From assembly GCA_963807005.1 (NCBI GenBank), contig CAWDZK010000003.1:124001-188000 (forward strand): DNA of 64,000 bases. Reading direction: 5' to 3'. Positions 56,786-64,000 of this stretch are shown piece by piece (position 1 is the first letter of the stretch; each line of letters begins with the position of its first letter). The notes under the pieces were generated by a model. That model made no database searches. It had not been told where the DNA came from and saw nothing but the letters and a program-made list of their open reading frames with translations. The translations under genes and the position numbers were made by a program. The DNA comes from CAWDZK01 sp963807005. GTDB taxonomy: Bacteria; Actinomycetota; Actinomycetes; JACCUZ01.

Positions 56786-58216
56786 ATGAGTGGACAGGAA
56801 GCATCGTCCGGTCACCGCCACGGCCTGTTCGACACCGGCCTGGAGGCCGAGCTGGACAGCTGGCACGACGCCCCCGAGCCTGCCTGGCTGGCCGCCGACG
56901 AGGACGACACGTCCGGGTCGGCGCACGTCCCGGCGTTCGACCTGGGGCCGGACACCGAGTCGGTGGTGGTCGACCTCACCGGTCCGCTGCCCGGCCTGTC
57001 GATGCCCGACGAGGTCGACCCGGCGCCGGCTGCGCCGTACCAGGCCGCTGCGCAGGACCCGGTACATCCGCTCCCGCTCGACGAGCCCGGGCTGCCGGCG
57101 TTCGACCTGCCGCCGACGGCGGCCCCGGCCACCGACGTCCTCCCCGGGACGTCGCGGCACGCGGCCGAGCTCCCGCCGCCGGCCGAGCTGCCCGCGGCGG
57201 TCGAGGTCCCGCCGGGCCCGTCCGCTCCGCTGGTGAGAGACGTGGCCGAGCCCACGACGTTCGACATCCCGCCCGTCCCCCAGGTCACCGGCCGCAACCA
57301 GGCCGAGACGCTCACCGCGGCGACCGTCCTGCGAACCCGCAAGGCGCGGCCGCAGTCGGGATGGCGCAAGACCGTGCTGCACATGAGCGGTGGCCGGATC
57401 AACCTGGGACTGTCCCCCGCCGACCGTCGCCACGCCGACCTGGTCTCCCGGGCCCGGACCCCGGTGATCGGCTGCCACCGGGTCGCGATCATCAGCCTCA
57501 AGGGCGGCGTGGGCAAGACCACGACCACTGCTGCGCTCGGCGCGATGTTCGCCAACCTGCGCGGCGACCGAGTGATCGCGGTCGACGCCAACCCGGACCG
57601 TGGCACGCTCATCGAGCGGGTGCCGCGCGAGTCCGGCGCGACGGTGCGACACCTGCTCCAGTCGCGGGACCGGGTCAACCGCTACGGCGACGTACGGGCG
57701 TTCACCTCGCAGTCCTCCACCCGCCTCGAGGTGCTCGCCTCCGACGCCGACCCGGGTGCGTCCTCCGCGTTGAGCGAGCAGGACTACCGCAACACGGTGG
57801 ACACCCTTGAGCGCTTCTACAACCTCATCCTCACCGACTGCGGAACCGGCCTGCTGCACGACGCGATGCGCGGCGTCCTCGGCCTGGCCTCGTCGCTGGT
57901 GGTGGTGAGCTCCGCCAGCCTCGACGGCGCCCGCAGCGCCAGTGCGACGCTGGACTGGCTCGAGGCGCACGGCATGCAGGACATCGCCAAGAACGCCGTG
58001 GTCGTCATCTCCTCGGTGCGCCCCGGAGGCGGCATCGTCGACGTCATGCAGCTCGAGGACCACTTCGCGGCCCGCTGCCGTGCCGTCGTGACCATCCCGT
58101 ACGACCCGCACCTGGAGGCGGGCGGCGTGCTGGACATCGACGAGCTGGCCGAGGACACCGTCGACGCGTACAAGGAGCTGGCGGCGGCCGTCGGCGAGGG
58201 TTTCGCCCCGCACTGA
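56786..58216 (+). CDS. MinD/ParA-like ATPase with long disordered N-terminus (EspI-like)
   Basis: 476 residues from ATG 56786 (GTG 56780 possible). About 180 residues of acidic, Pro-rich sequence precede QSGWRKTVLHMSGGRINLGL and the deviant Walker A IISLKGGVGKTTTTAALGAM. RGDRVIAVDANPDRGTL and LILTDCGTGLLHDAM complete the site. This layout is found in EspI-like ATPases near ESX/type VII secretion genes, but no such genes are in the window. It lies on the plus strand between two minus-strand ABC genes that ought to be neighbours. Confidence 0.85.
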   Translation: MSGQEASSGHRHGLFDTGLEAELDSWHDAPEPAWLAADEDDTSGSAHVPAFDLGPDTESVVVDLTGPLPGLSMPDEVDPAPAAPYQAAAQDPVHPLPLDEPGLPAFDLPPTAAPATDVLPGTSRHAAELPPPAELPAAVEVPPGPSAPLVRDVAEPTTFDIPPVPQVTGRNQAETLTAATVLRTRKARPQSGWRKTVLHMSGGRINLGLSPADRRHADLVSRARTPVIGCHRVAIISLKGGVGKTTTTAALGAMFANLRGDRVIAVDANPDRGTLIERVPRESGATVRHLLQSRDRVNRYGDVRAFTSQSSTRLEVLASDADPGASSALSEQDYRNTVDTLERFYNLILTDCGTGLLHDAMRGVLGLASSLVVVSSASLDGARSASATLDWLEAHGMQDIAKNAVVVISSVRPGGGIVDVMQLEDHFAARCRAVVTIPYDPHLEAGGVLDIDELAEDTVDAYKELAAAVGEGFAPH

Positions 58217-58259
58217 CGCCCGGCCGGATCGTCCGGTCGGCTCTGTGCCCGGTGGGCGC

Positions 58260-58973
58260 TCAGCCCCCGACGAGCGTGGAGTGCGCCTCGCGAACCGGGA
58301 CGGCGAGCGGGCCGACCGTCTTGGTGATCGCCGGTCCGGGTACGGCGTACGCCCCCGAGCCGTCGATGGTGAACGTCGCGTCCCACGTCGTCGTCAGGCT
58401 GACCTGACGGTCGCCTGGGGTGGCGTAGGTGTAGCTGACCTCGTCGTTCGGGTAGGTCCCGCCCGGCCGGTCGAAGCCTTGCTCGACGCCGTGGTCGAAC
58501 TGCCAGTCCCAGTGCGCGGTCGCCGTCACCACGACGGTGAAGCCCAGGACCCCGAACGGGTCGGTGGTCACCGACGACGGCTCGCCGGAGGCGAAGATCG
58601 TCGGGAGGTTCACCAGGCCGCCCTGCGCCGGCTGGAACGACGGCGCGGCGTCCGGCAGGTAGCTGAGGACGACCTCGCGGACGGCCCGCGCGACGTCCGC
58701 CGCAGGCACCGGTGCTTCCCCCGGCCCGAGGCAGATGGAGTCGACGACCTGCCACGGACCGGTTCCGTGGCGCAGGTACACCCGGAAGAAGATCGCCGGC
58801 GGCGGGCACGCCGACGCGGCGTTCAGGCACATCGCGTCGTCGCCCGGGCCGTTCTGCAGGCAGACCGGAGCCAGGCTCCACTCGCAGTCCGTGCAGTCGG
58901 CGTTCGCCGCGGCGGTCTTGCCCAGCGTGCTGTCACCGCTCGTGTGCGGCCACAGCACCCCCTTCGTCAACAC
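58260..58973 (-). CDS. PKD-domain-like protein lacking a signal peptide
   Basis: 237 residues from GTG 58973. Several Cys (DCTDCEWSLAPVC, NAASACPPP) and a PKD-type beta domain (WDWQFDHGVEQGF, then YTYATPGDRQVSLTTTWDAT) indicate an exported protein. The frame remains open upstream for about 14 codons (SDSPGAAADNERKAVLTKGV), which reads like a mature secreted N-terminus, then meets TGA near 59016 with no signal sequence. The 5' part seems lost, so this may be a truncated gene. Convergent with the ParA-like gene, 43 bp between stops. Confidence 0.6.
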   Translation of the reverse strand: MLTKGVLWPHTSGDSTLGKTAAANADCTDCEWSLAPVCLQNGPGDDAMCLNAASACPPPAIFFRVYLRHGTGPWQVVDSICLGPGEAPVPAADVARAVREVVLSYLPDAAPSFQPAQGGLVNLPTIFASGEPSSVTTDPFGVLGFTVVVTATAHWDWQFDHGVEQGFDRPGGTYPNDEVSYTYATPGDRQVSLTTTWDATFTIDGSGAYAVPGPAITKTVGPLAVPVREAHSTLVGG

Positions 58974-59247
58974 CGCCTTCCGCTCGTTGTCAGCGGCCGC
59001 GCCTGGGCTGTCGGAGGTTGGTCACCGCAGTGGAGCATGCAGTCGCACCATGCCTGCCCAGGCCAGTGGTTGACAGACGCGAAGCTCGAGCGCCAAGCCA
59101 CGACTATGAAGAGCCGGTCGAGCGGACGCTATCCTCCAGATTGATTGCGTTGCCGATGATCCATCGTTCGCCGCTCCTTCACCAACGAATAGATCGAGTG
59201 TGCAGCTCGCCCACCTTTGGAGCTCTCCGTGACGTTCCCGTCGCCAG

Positions 59248-59697
59248 TCAACGATCTTGTAGGGCGCGTAGCTCGGCCGTGACTTCCGCCACCGCCGTGT
59301 CGCCTGAGATGTCGTGAACGCGTATCGACTTGACGTCAAGCTCGAAGGCCGCGTCAAACTCGGCCCCCGCCGGCGATCGTTCTCTCGATGCTCCTGACCG
59401 CTCGTCGGCATGGGCAGGCCTGGGTGCTGAAGCGGTCGCAGCTGAGCTACGTCGCCCGAAGTGCAACGCCTTGGTGCGTCGCGGCGTAGTAGGTGCGCAC
59501 CGTCGCCTCCACCTGCGCTCTGGCGTGGTGGCCGTCGCGGACGGGGCGGGGGTGGTCGCCGAGGCGCTGGCGGACGGGCTCAGGGTCGTGGGCTGCGGGT
59601 CGTCCCCACCGCACGCGGCGAGCGCGCCGCCCAGGCAGGCCAGCCCGAGCAGCGCGGCGATCCCCCCGCGCGCCAAGGTCCCCGTGGCCCCGTGCAT
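59248..59697 (-). pseudogene. decayed lipoprotein gene, DUF6318-like
   Basis: From ATG 59697 a lipoprotein signal (IAALLGLACLGGALAAC) and a Ser/Thr/Ala-Pro linker are intact. The sequence then continues coherently in another frame: QVEATVRTYYAATHQGVALR, an in-frame TAG at 59447, then CPCRRAVRSIERTIAGGG. It returns to the first frame for FDAAFELDVKSIRVHDISGD, then TAVAEVTAELRAL. Thus at least two frameshifts and a stop. The pattern (YYAA, CxC, I..T..GG) resembles DUF6318. Remnants (SIWRIASARP) may extend to about 59060. GC content of 59050-59250 is clearly below the surroundings. Confidence 0.65.
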
Positions 59698-59804
59698 GAT
59701 CGCAGAGCATATCCACCCAAGTCCCCCGCGGCGCGGCCTCGATCCACAGCCCCGGAGCAGCCTCCCGGGCAGCGCGGCGCCGACGACCCTCCCCCTCCCC
59801 CGTC

Positions 59805-59859
59805 GACTGGCGCGAGTCTTCGGTTTGCCGCCGGTCCGGACCGAAGACTTGCGCCAGTC
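59805..59859. repeat. 55-bp intergenic hairpin
   Basis: Arms of 20 bp (GACTGGCGCGAGTCTTCGGT at 59805-59824 and 59840-59859) with one G-T pair and a 15-nt loop. It lies 26 nt past the stop of the minus-strand ABC gene; flanks are CCCCCTCCCCC on the left and GGGGGTGGGG on the right, which can extend pairing. The gene-free stretch 59698-59885 shows nothing else. Confidence 0.87.
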
Positions 59860-59885
59860 AAAGGGGGTGGGGCGTGCCCGACGGG

Positions 59886-61703
59886 TCAGCCGACCGGGGC
59901 GGCGGTCTCTCCGTCGGCGGTGAGCGCCGCGCGTTCGGCGTCCTCACGCTCGTAGGCGGTGATGAGCCGCCGGTAGCCGACGCACCGCTCGAGCAGCTCC
60001 AGGTGCGGGCCGCGGTCGACGACCCGGCCGTGCTCGACGTAGACCACCTCGTCGGCCAGCGCGATGGTGGCCTTGCGGTAGGCCACCACCACCACGGTCG
60101 GGGCCACGCCATCGACGGAGGACGTGCGCAGGCCGGCCAGGATCGCCGCCTCGACCCGCGGGTCGACCGACGACGTCGCGTCGTCCATGACCAGCAGCCG
60201 GGGAGAGCGGACCAGCGCGCGAGCGAGTGCCAGCCGCTGCCGCTGCCCACCGGAGAGCGACATGCCGCGTTCACCGATCCGGGTGTCCAGGCCCTCCGGC
60301 AGCGCGTCGACGAACCGGTCGGCCTGGGCCACCTCGAGTGCCCGGCGGACGGCGTCGTCGGGCAGGTCCAGCCCGAGCGTGACATTGCCGCGCACCGTGT
60401 CGTCGAAGAGGAACGTCTGCTGCGGTACGACGGCCGCGGCGCCCGCGATCCCGCCACGGACGACCGCACGCAGGTCGACGCCGTCGAGCACGACCTCGCC
60501 GGTGGCCGGGTCGACCAGCCGGACGAGCAGCATCGTCAAGGTGGACTTCCCCGAACCGGTCGGGCCGACGACGGCGATGGTCCGGCCGGCGTCGACGGTG
60601 AACGACACGTCGTGCAGGACGGGCGTGTCGTCGTACCCGAACTGCACGCCCTGGACGTCCAGCGACGCGGGTGCCCCGACGTCGGTCAGCTCGACGGCGC
60701 CGTAGGCCAGGCCGCCGCGGGCCTCGAGCACGTGCCGGACCCGGTCCCAGCCGACGACCGACCTGGGCAGCTCGCCCAGCACCCAGCCGATGGCACGAAC
60801 CGGGAAGGCGAGCAGCGTGAACAGGTAGGCGACCTGCACCAGACCGCCGGCGTCGAGGGCGCCCCGCTGGATCTGCATCGTGCCGACCAGCAGGACGGCG
60901 AGCACACCGAGCTGCGGCAGCGCCTCGAGAGCGGGGTCGAAGACGCCGCGGACCCGCCCGACCCGGATCTGCGCGTCCCGCAGCTCCTCGGCCGCGGAGC
61001 GGAAGCGGGCGGTCTCCTCGGGCTCCCGGCCGAGCGTCTTGACGACGAGCGCCCCCTCGAACGACTCGTGCGCGACCCCGCTCACGTCGGCGCGCAGCTG
61101 CTGGGCCCGCGTGGCCAACGGTGACAGCCTGCGCTGGTAGAGGATGTTCAGCGCGAAGATCGCCGGGAAGATCGTGAAGCCGACCAGCGACAGCACCACG
61201 TCGGTGAGCAGCAGGGCGACGGCGGCGACGGCGAGCATCACCAGCACCCCGACCGCCATCGGCATCGGTGCGATGGAGAACCACATCGCCTCGACGTCGG
61301 CATTCGCGTTGGACAGCAGCTGGCCGGTGGGGTGCCGCTGGTGCCAGGCGAGCGGGAGCCGCAGGTACTGCCGGGTGACGTCGCGCCGGTACCTCGCCTG
61401 CAGCCGGTACTGCATGATCCCCGCCCCCAGCCGGCGCGCCACGATGCCGGCCGACTTCAGCACCGCGACCGCGAAGATGGCCAGCCCGGCCGCAACCAGG
61501 GACCCGGTGGTCGTGTCGCCGCGGCGGAAGGCCGGGGCGACCACCTGGTCGGTGACCCGGCCCAGCACGAGGGCCGCACCCACGGTCATGACGCCGTAGA
61601 CCGCGCTGCCGCCGACGGCCAGCGCGAAGATGCGCGGCTCGTGACGCACCGCCCGGCCGAGCAGGCCGAAGCCGCGCCGCAGGGTGTCGTCCGGGGCGGT
61701 CAC
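59886..61703 (-). CDS. ABC exporter half-transporter, degenerate-Walker-B subunit
   Basis: 605 residues. Transmembrane domain to about 320, then ATPase domain: Walker A IAVVGPTGSGKSTLTMLL, signature GMSLSGGQRQRLALA (canonical), but Walker B LLVMDDATSSVD has Asp where the catalytic Glu belongs and the H-loop His is replaced (VVVAYRKATIALAD). This is the degenerate half of a heterodimeric exporter; its partner at 54891-56675 has the reverse pattern. GTG start at 61703 is divergent from the TIGR03085 gene, 22 bp apart. Confidence 0.92.
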   Translation of the reverse strand: MTAPDDTLRRGFGLLGRAVRHEPRIFALAVGGSAVYGVMTVGAALVLGRVTDQVVAPAFRRGDTTTGSLVAAGLAIFAVAVLKSAGIVARRLGAGIMQYRLQARYRRDVTRQYLRLPLAWHQRHPTGQLLSNANADVEAMWFSIAPMPMAVGVLVMLAVAAVALLLTDVVLSLVGFTIFPAIFALNILYQRRLSPLATRAQQLRADVSGVAHESFEGALVVKTLGREPEETARFRSAAEELRDAQIRVGRVRGVFDPALEALPQLGVLAVLLVGTMQIQRGALDAGGLVQVAYLFTLLAFPVRAIGWVLGELPRSVVGWDRVRHVLEARGGLAYGAVELTDVGAPASLDVQGVQFGYDDTPVLHDVSFTVDAGRTIAVVGPTGSGKSTLTMLLVRLVDPATGEVVLDGVDLRAVVRGGIAGAAAVVPQQTFLFDDTVRGNVTLGLDLPDDAVRRALEVAQADRFVDALPEGLDTRIGERGMSLSGGQRQRLALARALVRSPRLLVMDDATSSVDPRVEAAILAGLRTSSVDGVAPTVVVVAYRKATIALADEVVYVEHGRVVDRGPHLELLERCVGYRRLITAYEREDAERAALTADGETAAPVG

Positions 61704-61725
61704 CGGGCCACCATACGATCAGGTG

Positions 61726-62367
61726 GTGACGACCCTTGCCCGCACCGAGCGCCTGGCTCTCGCCGACCTGCTCGACGAGGTAGGGCCGGACGCACCGACC
61801 CTGTGCGGTGACTGGACCACCCGCGACCTCGCCGCCCACCTGGTCATCCGCGAACGCCGCCCGGACGCCGCCCCGGGGCTCGCCGTCAAGGCGCTGTCGG
61901 GCTGGACCGCGCAGGTCCAGGAGTCGTACGCCGAGCGTCCCTACGCCGAGCTGGTCGAGCTCGTGCGCACCGGGCCGGGTCGGCTGTCGGCGTTCGCGCT
62001 GCCTGGTGTCGACAAGCTGCTGAACACCGCCGAGTACGTCGTCCACCACGAGGACGTCCGTCGGGCGGCGGAGGGCTGGACGCCGAGGAGCCTGCCGGAC
62101 CGCGTGCGGGACGCGCTGTGGAAGGTCGTCATCGCCAGGGCGCAGGTGACGTTGCGCGGCATCGACGCCACCGTCGAGCTGCGGCGCTCCGACCGGCTGC
62201 GCGCTCACCCCAGCCTGCACGGCAACGGGGCGGCGGCCGTCAGGGTGACCGGCGCCCCGATGGAGGTGCTGCTCTTCCTGTTCGGCCGGCGCGAGCACGC
62301 CCAGGTGGTCATCGACGGGGACCAGGCTGGCATCGCGGCGCTGGAGGCGCACTCGCTGGCGGTCTGA
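61726..62367 (+). CDS. TIGR03085 family metal-binding protein
   Basis: 213 residues from GTG 61726 (GTG 61723 possible). Family features: ERLALADLLDEVGPDAPTLC, then GDWTTRDLAAHLVIRERRPD, NTAEYVVHHEDVRRAAEGW, and the C-terminal PMEVLLFLFGRREHAQVVID. The His residues fit the DinB/maleylpyruvate-isomerase-like metal site. Function unknown; it belongs to a group linked to mycothiol-dependent chemistry. A second, related protein (TIGR03086) is at 34918-35487. Confidence 0.88.
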   Translation: MTTLARTERLALADLLDEVGPDAPTLCGDWTTRDLAAHLVIRERRPDAAPGLAVKALSGWTAQVQESYAERPYAELVELVRTGPGRLSAFALPGVDKLLNTAEYVVHHEDVRRAAEGWTPRSLPDRVRDALWKVVIARAQVTLRGIDATVELRRSDRLRAHPSLHGNGAAAVRVTGAPMEVLLFLFGRREHAQVVIDGDQAGIAALEAHSLAV

Positions 62368-62379
62368 CCTGGCGGTGTC

Positions 62380-62653
62380 TCAACTCCACGGCTGCACGTC
62401 GGTGACGACCGGACGGTCCGTCTCGGCCGCCTCCTCGACCGCCAGGGCGATCAGGTGGTCCTGCATCCCCTCGGCCAGCGGGTACGGCGCCGGGCTCTCC
62501 CACGCGCCAGGCCGCGGTCGCCTCGAGCAGCCTCGCGATGGCGATCTCTCGACTGGCCGGCCGCGCCACGTCCTGCCACGACGCGCGCATGCCCGGGGCG
62601 TCCTGCGCAGCCGGGGTCCCGGCCAGCACCGGGGCACCCAGGGGCGACCCCAA
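62380..62653 (-). pseudogene. remnant of Gfo/Idh/MocA-type oxidoreductase C-terminus
   Basis: Two overlapping frames join into one plausible C-terminal tail: MRASWQDVARPASREIAIAR, LLEATAAW, then, after a shift near 62505, ESPAPYPLAEGMQDHLIALA, VEEAAETDRPV. The order (LLEA..AW, YPLAEG.QD, EEAA.TDRPV) is like the end of Gfo/Idh/MocA family dehydrogenases. The NAD-binding N-terminal domain is missing. The assignment rests on motif memory only. Confidence 0.45.
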
Positions 62654-62720
62654 CGGGCAGGATCACGGTCGCCGGCGCGACGCTACCCGCCAGGTACCGG
62701 GGTGGCGCGGCGTCCGGGCG

Positions 62721-62885
62721 TCAGCGCGGGCCGCGCCCGACGCCCAGCCGGGTCTCGGTGCCGGTGTCGTCCCGCTCGTGCCCGCACCGACGGCACCGGA
62801 GGTAGTAGCCGTCCGGGCTGTCGGGGTACCGCAACTGGTCGTACCGGTGACCGATCACCAGACAGAGCAGACCGGAACGCGTCAT
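62721..62885 (-). CDS. small zinc-ribbon-like protein (54 aa)
   Basis: ATG 62885 with GGAGG five bases upstream. The translation begins MTRSGLLCLVIGHRYDQLRY and contains GYYLRCRRCGHERDD, a CxxC knuckle, with an upstream Cys/His pair (LLCLVIGH) that could complete a zinc site. It ends TETRLGVGRGPR. Short proteins of this type are widespread in actinobacteria and have no known role. Too short for many gene finders. Confidence 0.7.
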   Translation of the reverse strand: MTRSGLLCLVIGHRYDQLRYPDSPDGYYLRCRRCGHERDDTGTETRLGVGRGPR

Positions 62886-63053
62886 CACGACCTCCGCCGC
62901 CGAGGCTGCGGGACACCGGCGGTCGTCCTCGGTGGGGTCGGCATCCGCTGCTGCCCTCTCGGCAGTTGAACGCTAGGCCGCACCCGCACGAGGGTCAACG
63001 GGCGCGGCGGCGGGAGCGGCACGGCGCCGGACCGATCCGGCGGCGGAGCCCTG

Positions 63054-63809
63054 TCACTGGAGGGGGAAGCCGCCGTTGCTGTGCAGCAGCTGGCCGTTGA
63101 CCCAACCGCCCCGGTCGGAGAACAGGAAGCTGACCAGGTTCGCGGTGTCCGTGGCCGTCCCCAGCCGACCTGTCGGGTTCAGCCGAGCGGCGGCCTCGCG
63201 GGTCTGCTCGTCCATCCAGCCGGTGTCCACCGGACCGGGGTTGACGACGTTGGCCAGGACGTTCCGGTCGGCCAGCTCGTGCGCAGCCGCGATGACGAGC
63301 CGGTCCAGCGCGCCCTTCGTCGCCCCGTAGGGCAGGTTGCGCACCGTTGCGTCACTTGTCAGTGCCACCAGCCGTCCACCCGAGGCCGGGAGGCGGCGCG
63401 CCCAGGAGGCGATCACGAGCCAGGAGCCGCGGACGTTGACCGCGTAGTGCCGGTCGAAGCTCTCGACGCTCGTGTCGAGCAGGCCCGAGTCCACGGACTC
63501 GCAGTGGGCGAGCACCAGTCCCGTCACCGGCCCCAGCTCCAGAGCGACGCGCTCGACCAGGCCGAACGCCTCCTCAGGCTGCTCCAGGTCCGCGGGAACC
63601 ACCGTGACGCGCCGGCCGTGGCCCCGGATGCCGTCCGCGATCAAGTCGACGTCGTCGTCCGAGCGACCGAGGTCGACCCGGTCGTCATAGGGGTGCCAGT
63701 ACGACAGAGCGACGTCCCAGCCCTCAGCGGCGAGTCCCCACGCGATCGCGGCGCCGATGCCCCGCCGGCGGCCGACCCCGGTGATCAGTGCGGTCCGGGG
63801 CGCGGTCAC
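63054..63809 (-). CDS. SDR family oxidoreductase
   Basis: 251 residues from GTG 63809, with GAGGAGG upstream. Classical short-chain dehydrogenase: ALITGVGRRRGIGAAIAWGL (cofactor loop, with basic residues favouring NADPH), NVRGSWLVIASWA, active site LTSDATVRNLPYGATKGALD (Ser and YxxxK), then VNPGPVDTGWM and FLFSDRGGWVNGQLLHSNGG. FabG-like in size. Substrate unknown. 168 bp of non-coding DNA separate it from the zinc-ribbon gene. Confidence 0.92.
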   Translation of the reverse strand: MTAPRTALITGVGRRRGIGAAIAWGLAAEGWDVALSYWHPYDDRVDLGRSDDDVDLIADGIRGHGRRVTVVPADLEQPEEAFGLVERVALELGPVTGLVLAHCESVDSGLLDTSVESFDRHYAVNVRGSWLVIASWARRLPASGGRLVALTSDATVRNLPYGATKGALDRLVIAAAHELADRNVLANVVNPGPVDTGWMDEQTREAAARLNPTGRLGTATDTANLVSFLFSDRGGWVNGQLLHSNGGFPLQ

Positions 63810-63957
63810 GAGAGCCTCCTCGGGGGTGGGGTAGGGCTGCGAGGCGCAGTCGACCACGGCGGTCAGCGGTCGACCGTACGTCCCCCCACCGCAACGGCAG
63901 ACGTCGGCCCCGCCCCGGCCGGCACCGCGCCCTCATGGCGGTCCGGCCGGCGAGCGC

Positions 63958-64000
63958 TCACGTGGTCGGAAGCCTCCAGAGCGACTCGACGTCGTGGGCA
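63958..64000 (-). CDS. possible 3' end of a gene cut by the window edge
   Basis: A minus-strand frame entering from the right edge reads AHDVESLWRLPTT and stops with TGA at 63960-63958. Thirteen residues are too few for identification; the composition is protein-like. The next 148 bp to the SDR start show no other gene. Confidence 0.3.
   Translation of the reverse strand, partial: AHDVESLWRLPTT

Overview
The window is about 64 kb of very GC-rich DNA with dense gene packing, many GTG starts and translationally coupled stops and starts (GTGA, ATGA). Together with the gene set (HrdB-type principal sigma factor with a Lys/Ala-rich N-terminal arm, DUF7455, the trp-region membrane proteins, gltBD-pyk linkage, TIGR03085/TIGR03086 proteins, emfourin-protealysin) this points to a chromosomal segment of a free-living actinomycete. 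I cannot fix the family. There are no rRNA or tRNA genes, no recognisable insertion sequences, no prophage and no CRISPR array.

Region 1 (1-10.3 kb): 3' part of a topoisomerase IV subunit A gene, a frameshifted HEAMH membrane metalloprotease-like gene, an amidase, an HD-GYP-like/LuxR regulator that seems to start at ATT, topoisomerase IV subunit B on the other strand, DUF7455 with a clear terminator, and an App1-type phosphatase. Region 2 (10.3-18.9 kb): a STAS protein, secreted or envelope proteins (polysaccharide deacetylase lipoprotein, putative glycoside hydrolase, phosphoesterase, LamG-like protein) and a methyltransferase-like/APH-kinase fusion. Region 3 (18.9-22.7 kb): an MscS channel followed by a seven-gene Asp23/Gls24 envelope-stress operon that includes a minimal J-domain-like protein.

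Region 4 (22.9-37.5 kb): principal sigma factor, PAS-GAF-PP2C phosphatase, HhH-GPD protein, UspA, esterase, GNAT, proline iminopeptidase, patatin and acyltransferase pair, emfourin plus M4 protealysin, a Nudix-NYN fusion, DUF456 and pyruvate kinase. Region 5 (37.6-56.7 kb) runs on the minus strand. Read in transcription order it is an ABC exporter subunit, hisI, trpE, a trp-associated membrane protein, an HGxxPAAW protein, DUF2752, trpC, trpB, trpA, SCO1, lgt, a VIT1 family transporter, gltB, gltD and a secreted subtilase. It is the usual actinobacterial tryptophan/glutamate biosynthesis neighbourhood.

Region 6 (56.8-64 kb): a MinD/ParA-like ATPase, a PKD-domain protein without a signal peptide, and about 0.7 kb of decayed lipoprotein gene separate two ABC half-transporters whose complementary degenerate ATP sites mark them as a heterodimer. 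A TIGR03085 protein, an oxidoreductase remnant, a tiny zinc-ribbon protein and an SDR close the window.

The most unusual non-coding signal is a set of six long intergenic palindromes, two of them copies of one 74-bp nested element. Each lies 3' of a minus-strand gene, after a stretch that is mostly C-rich in the transcript.
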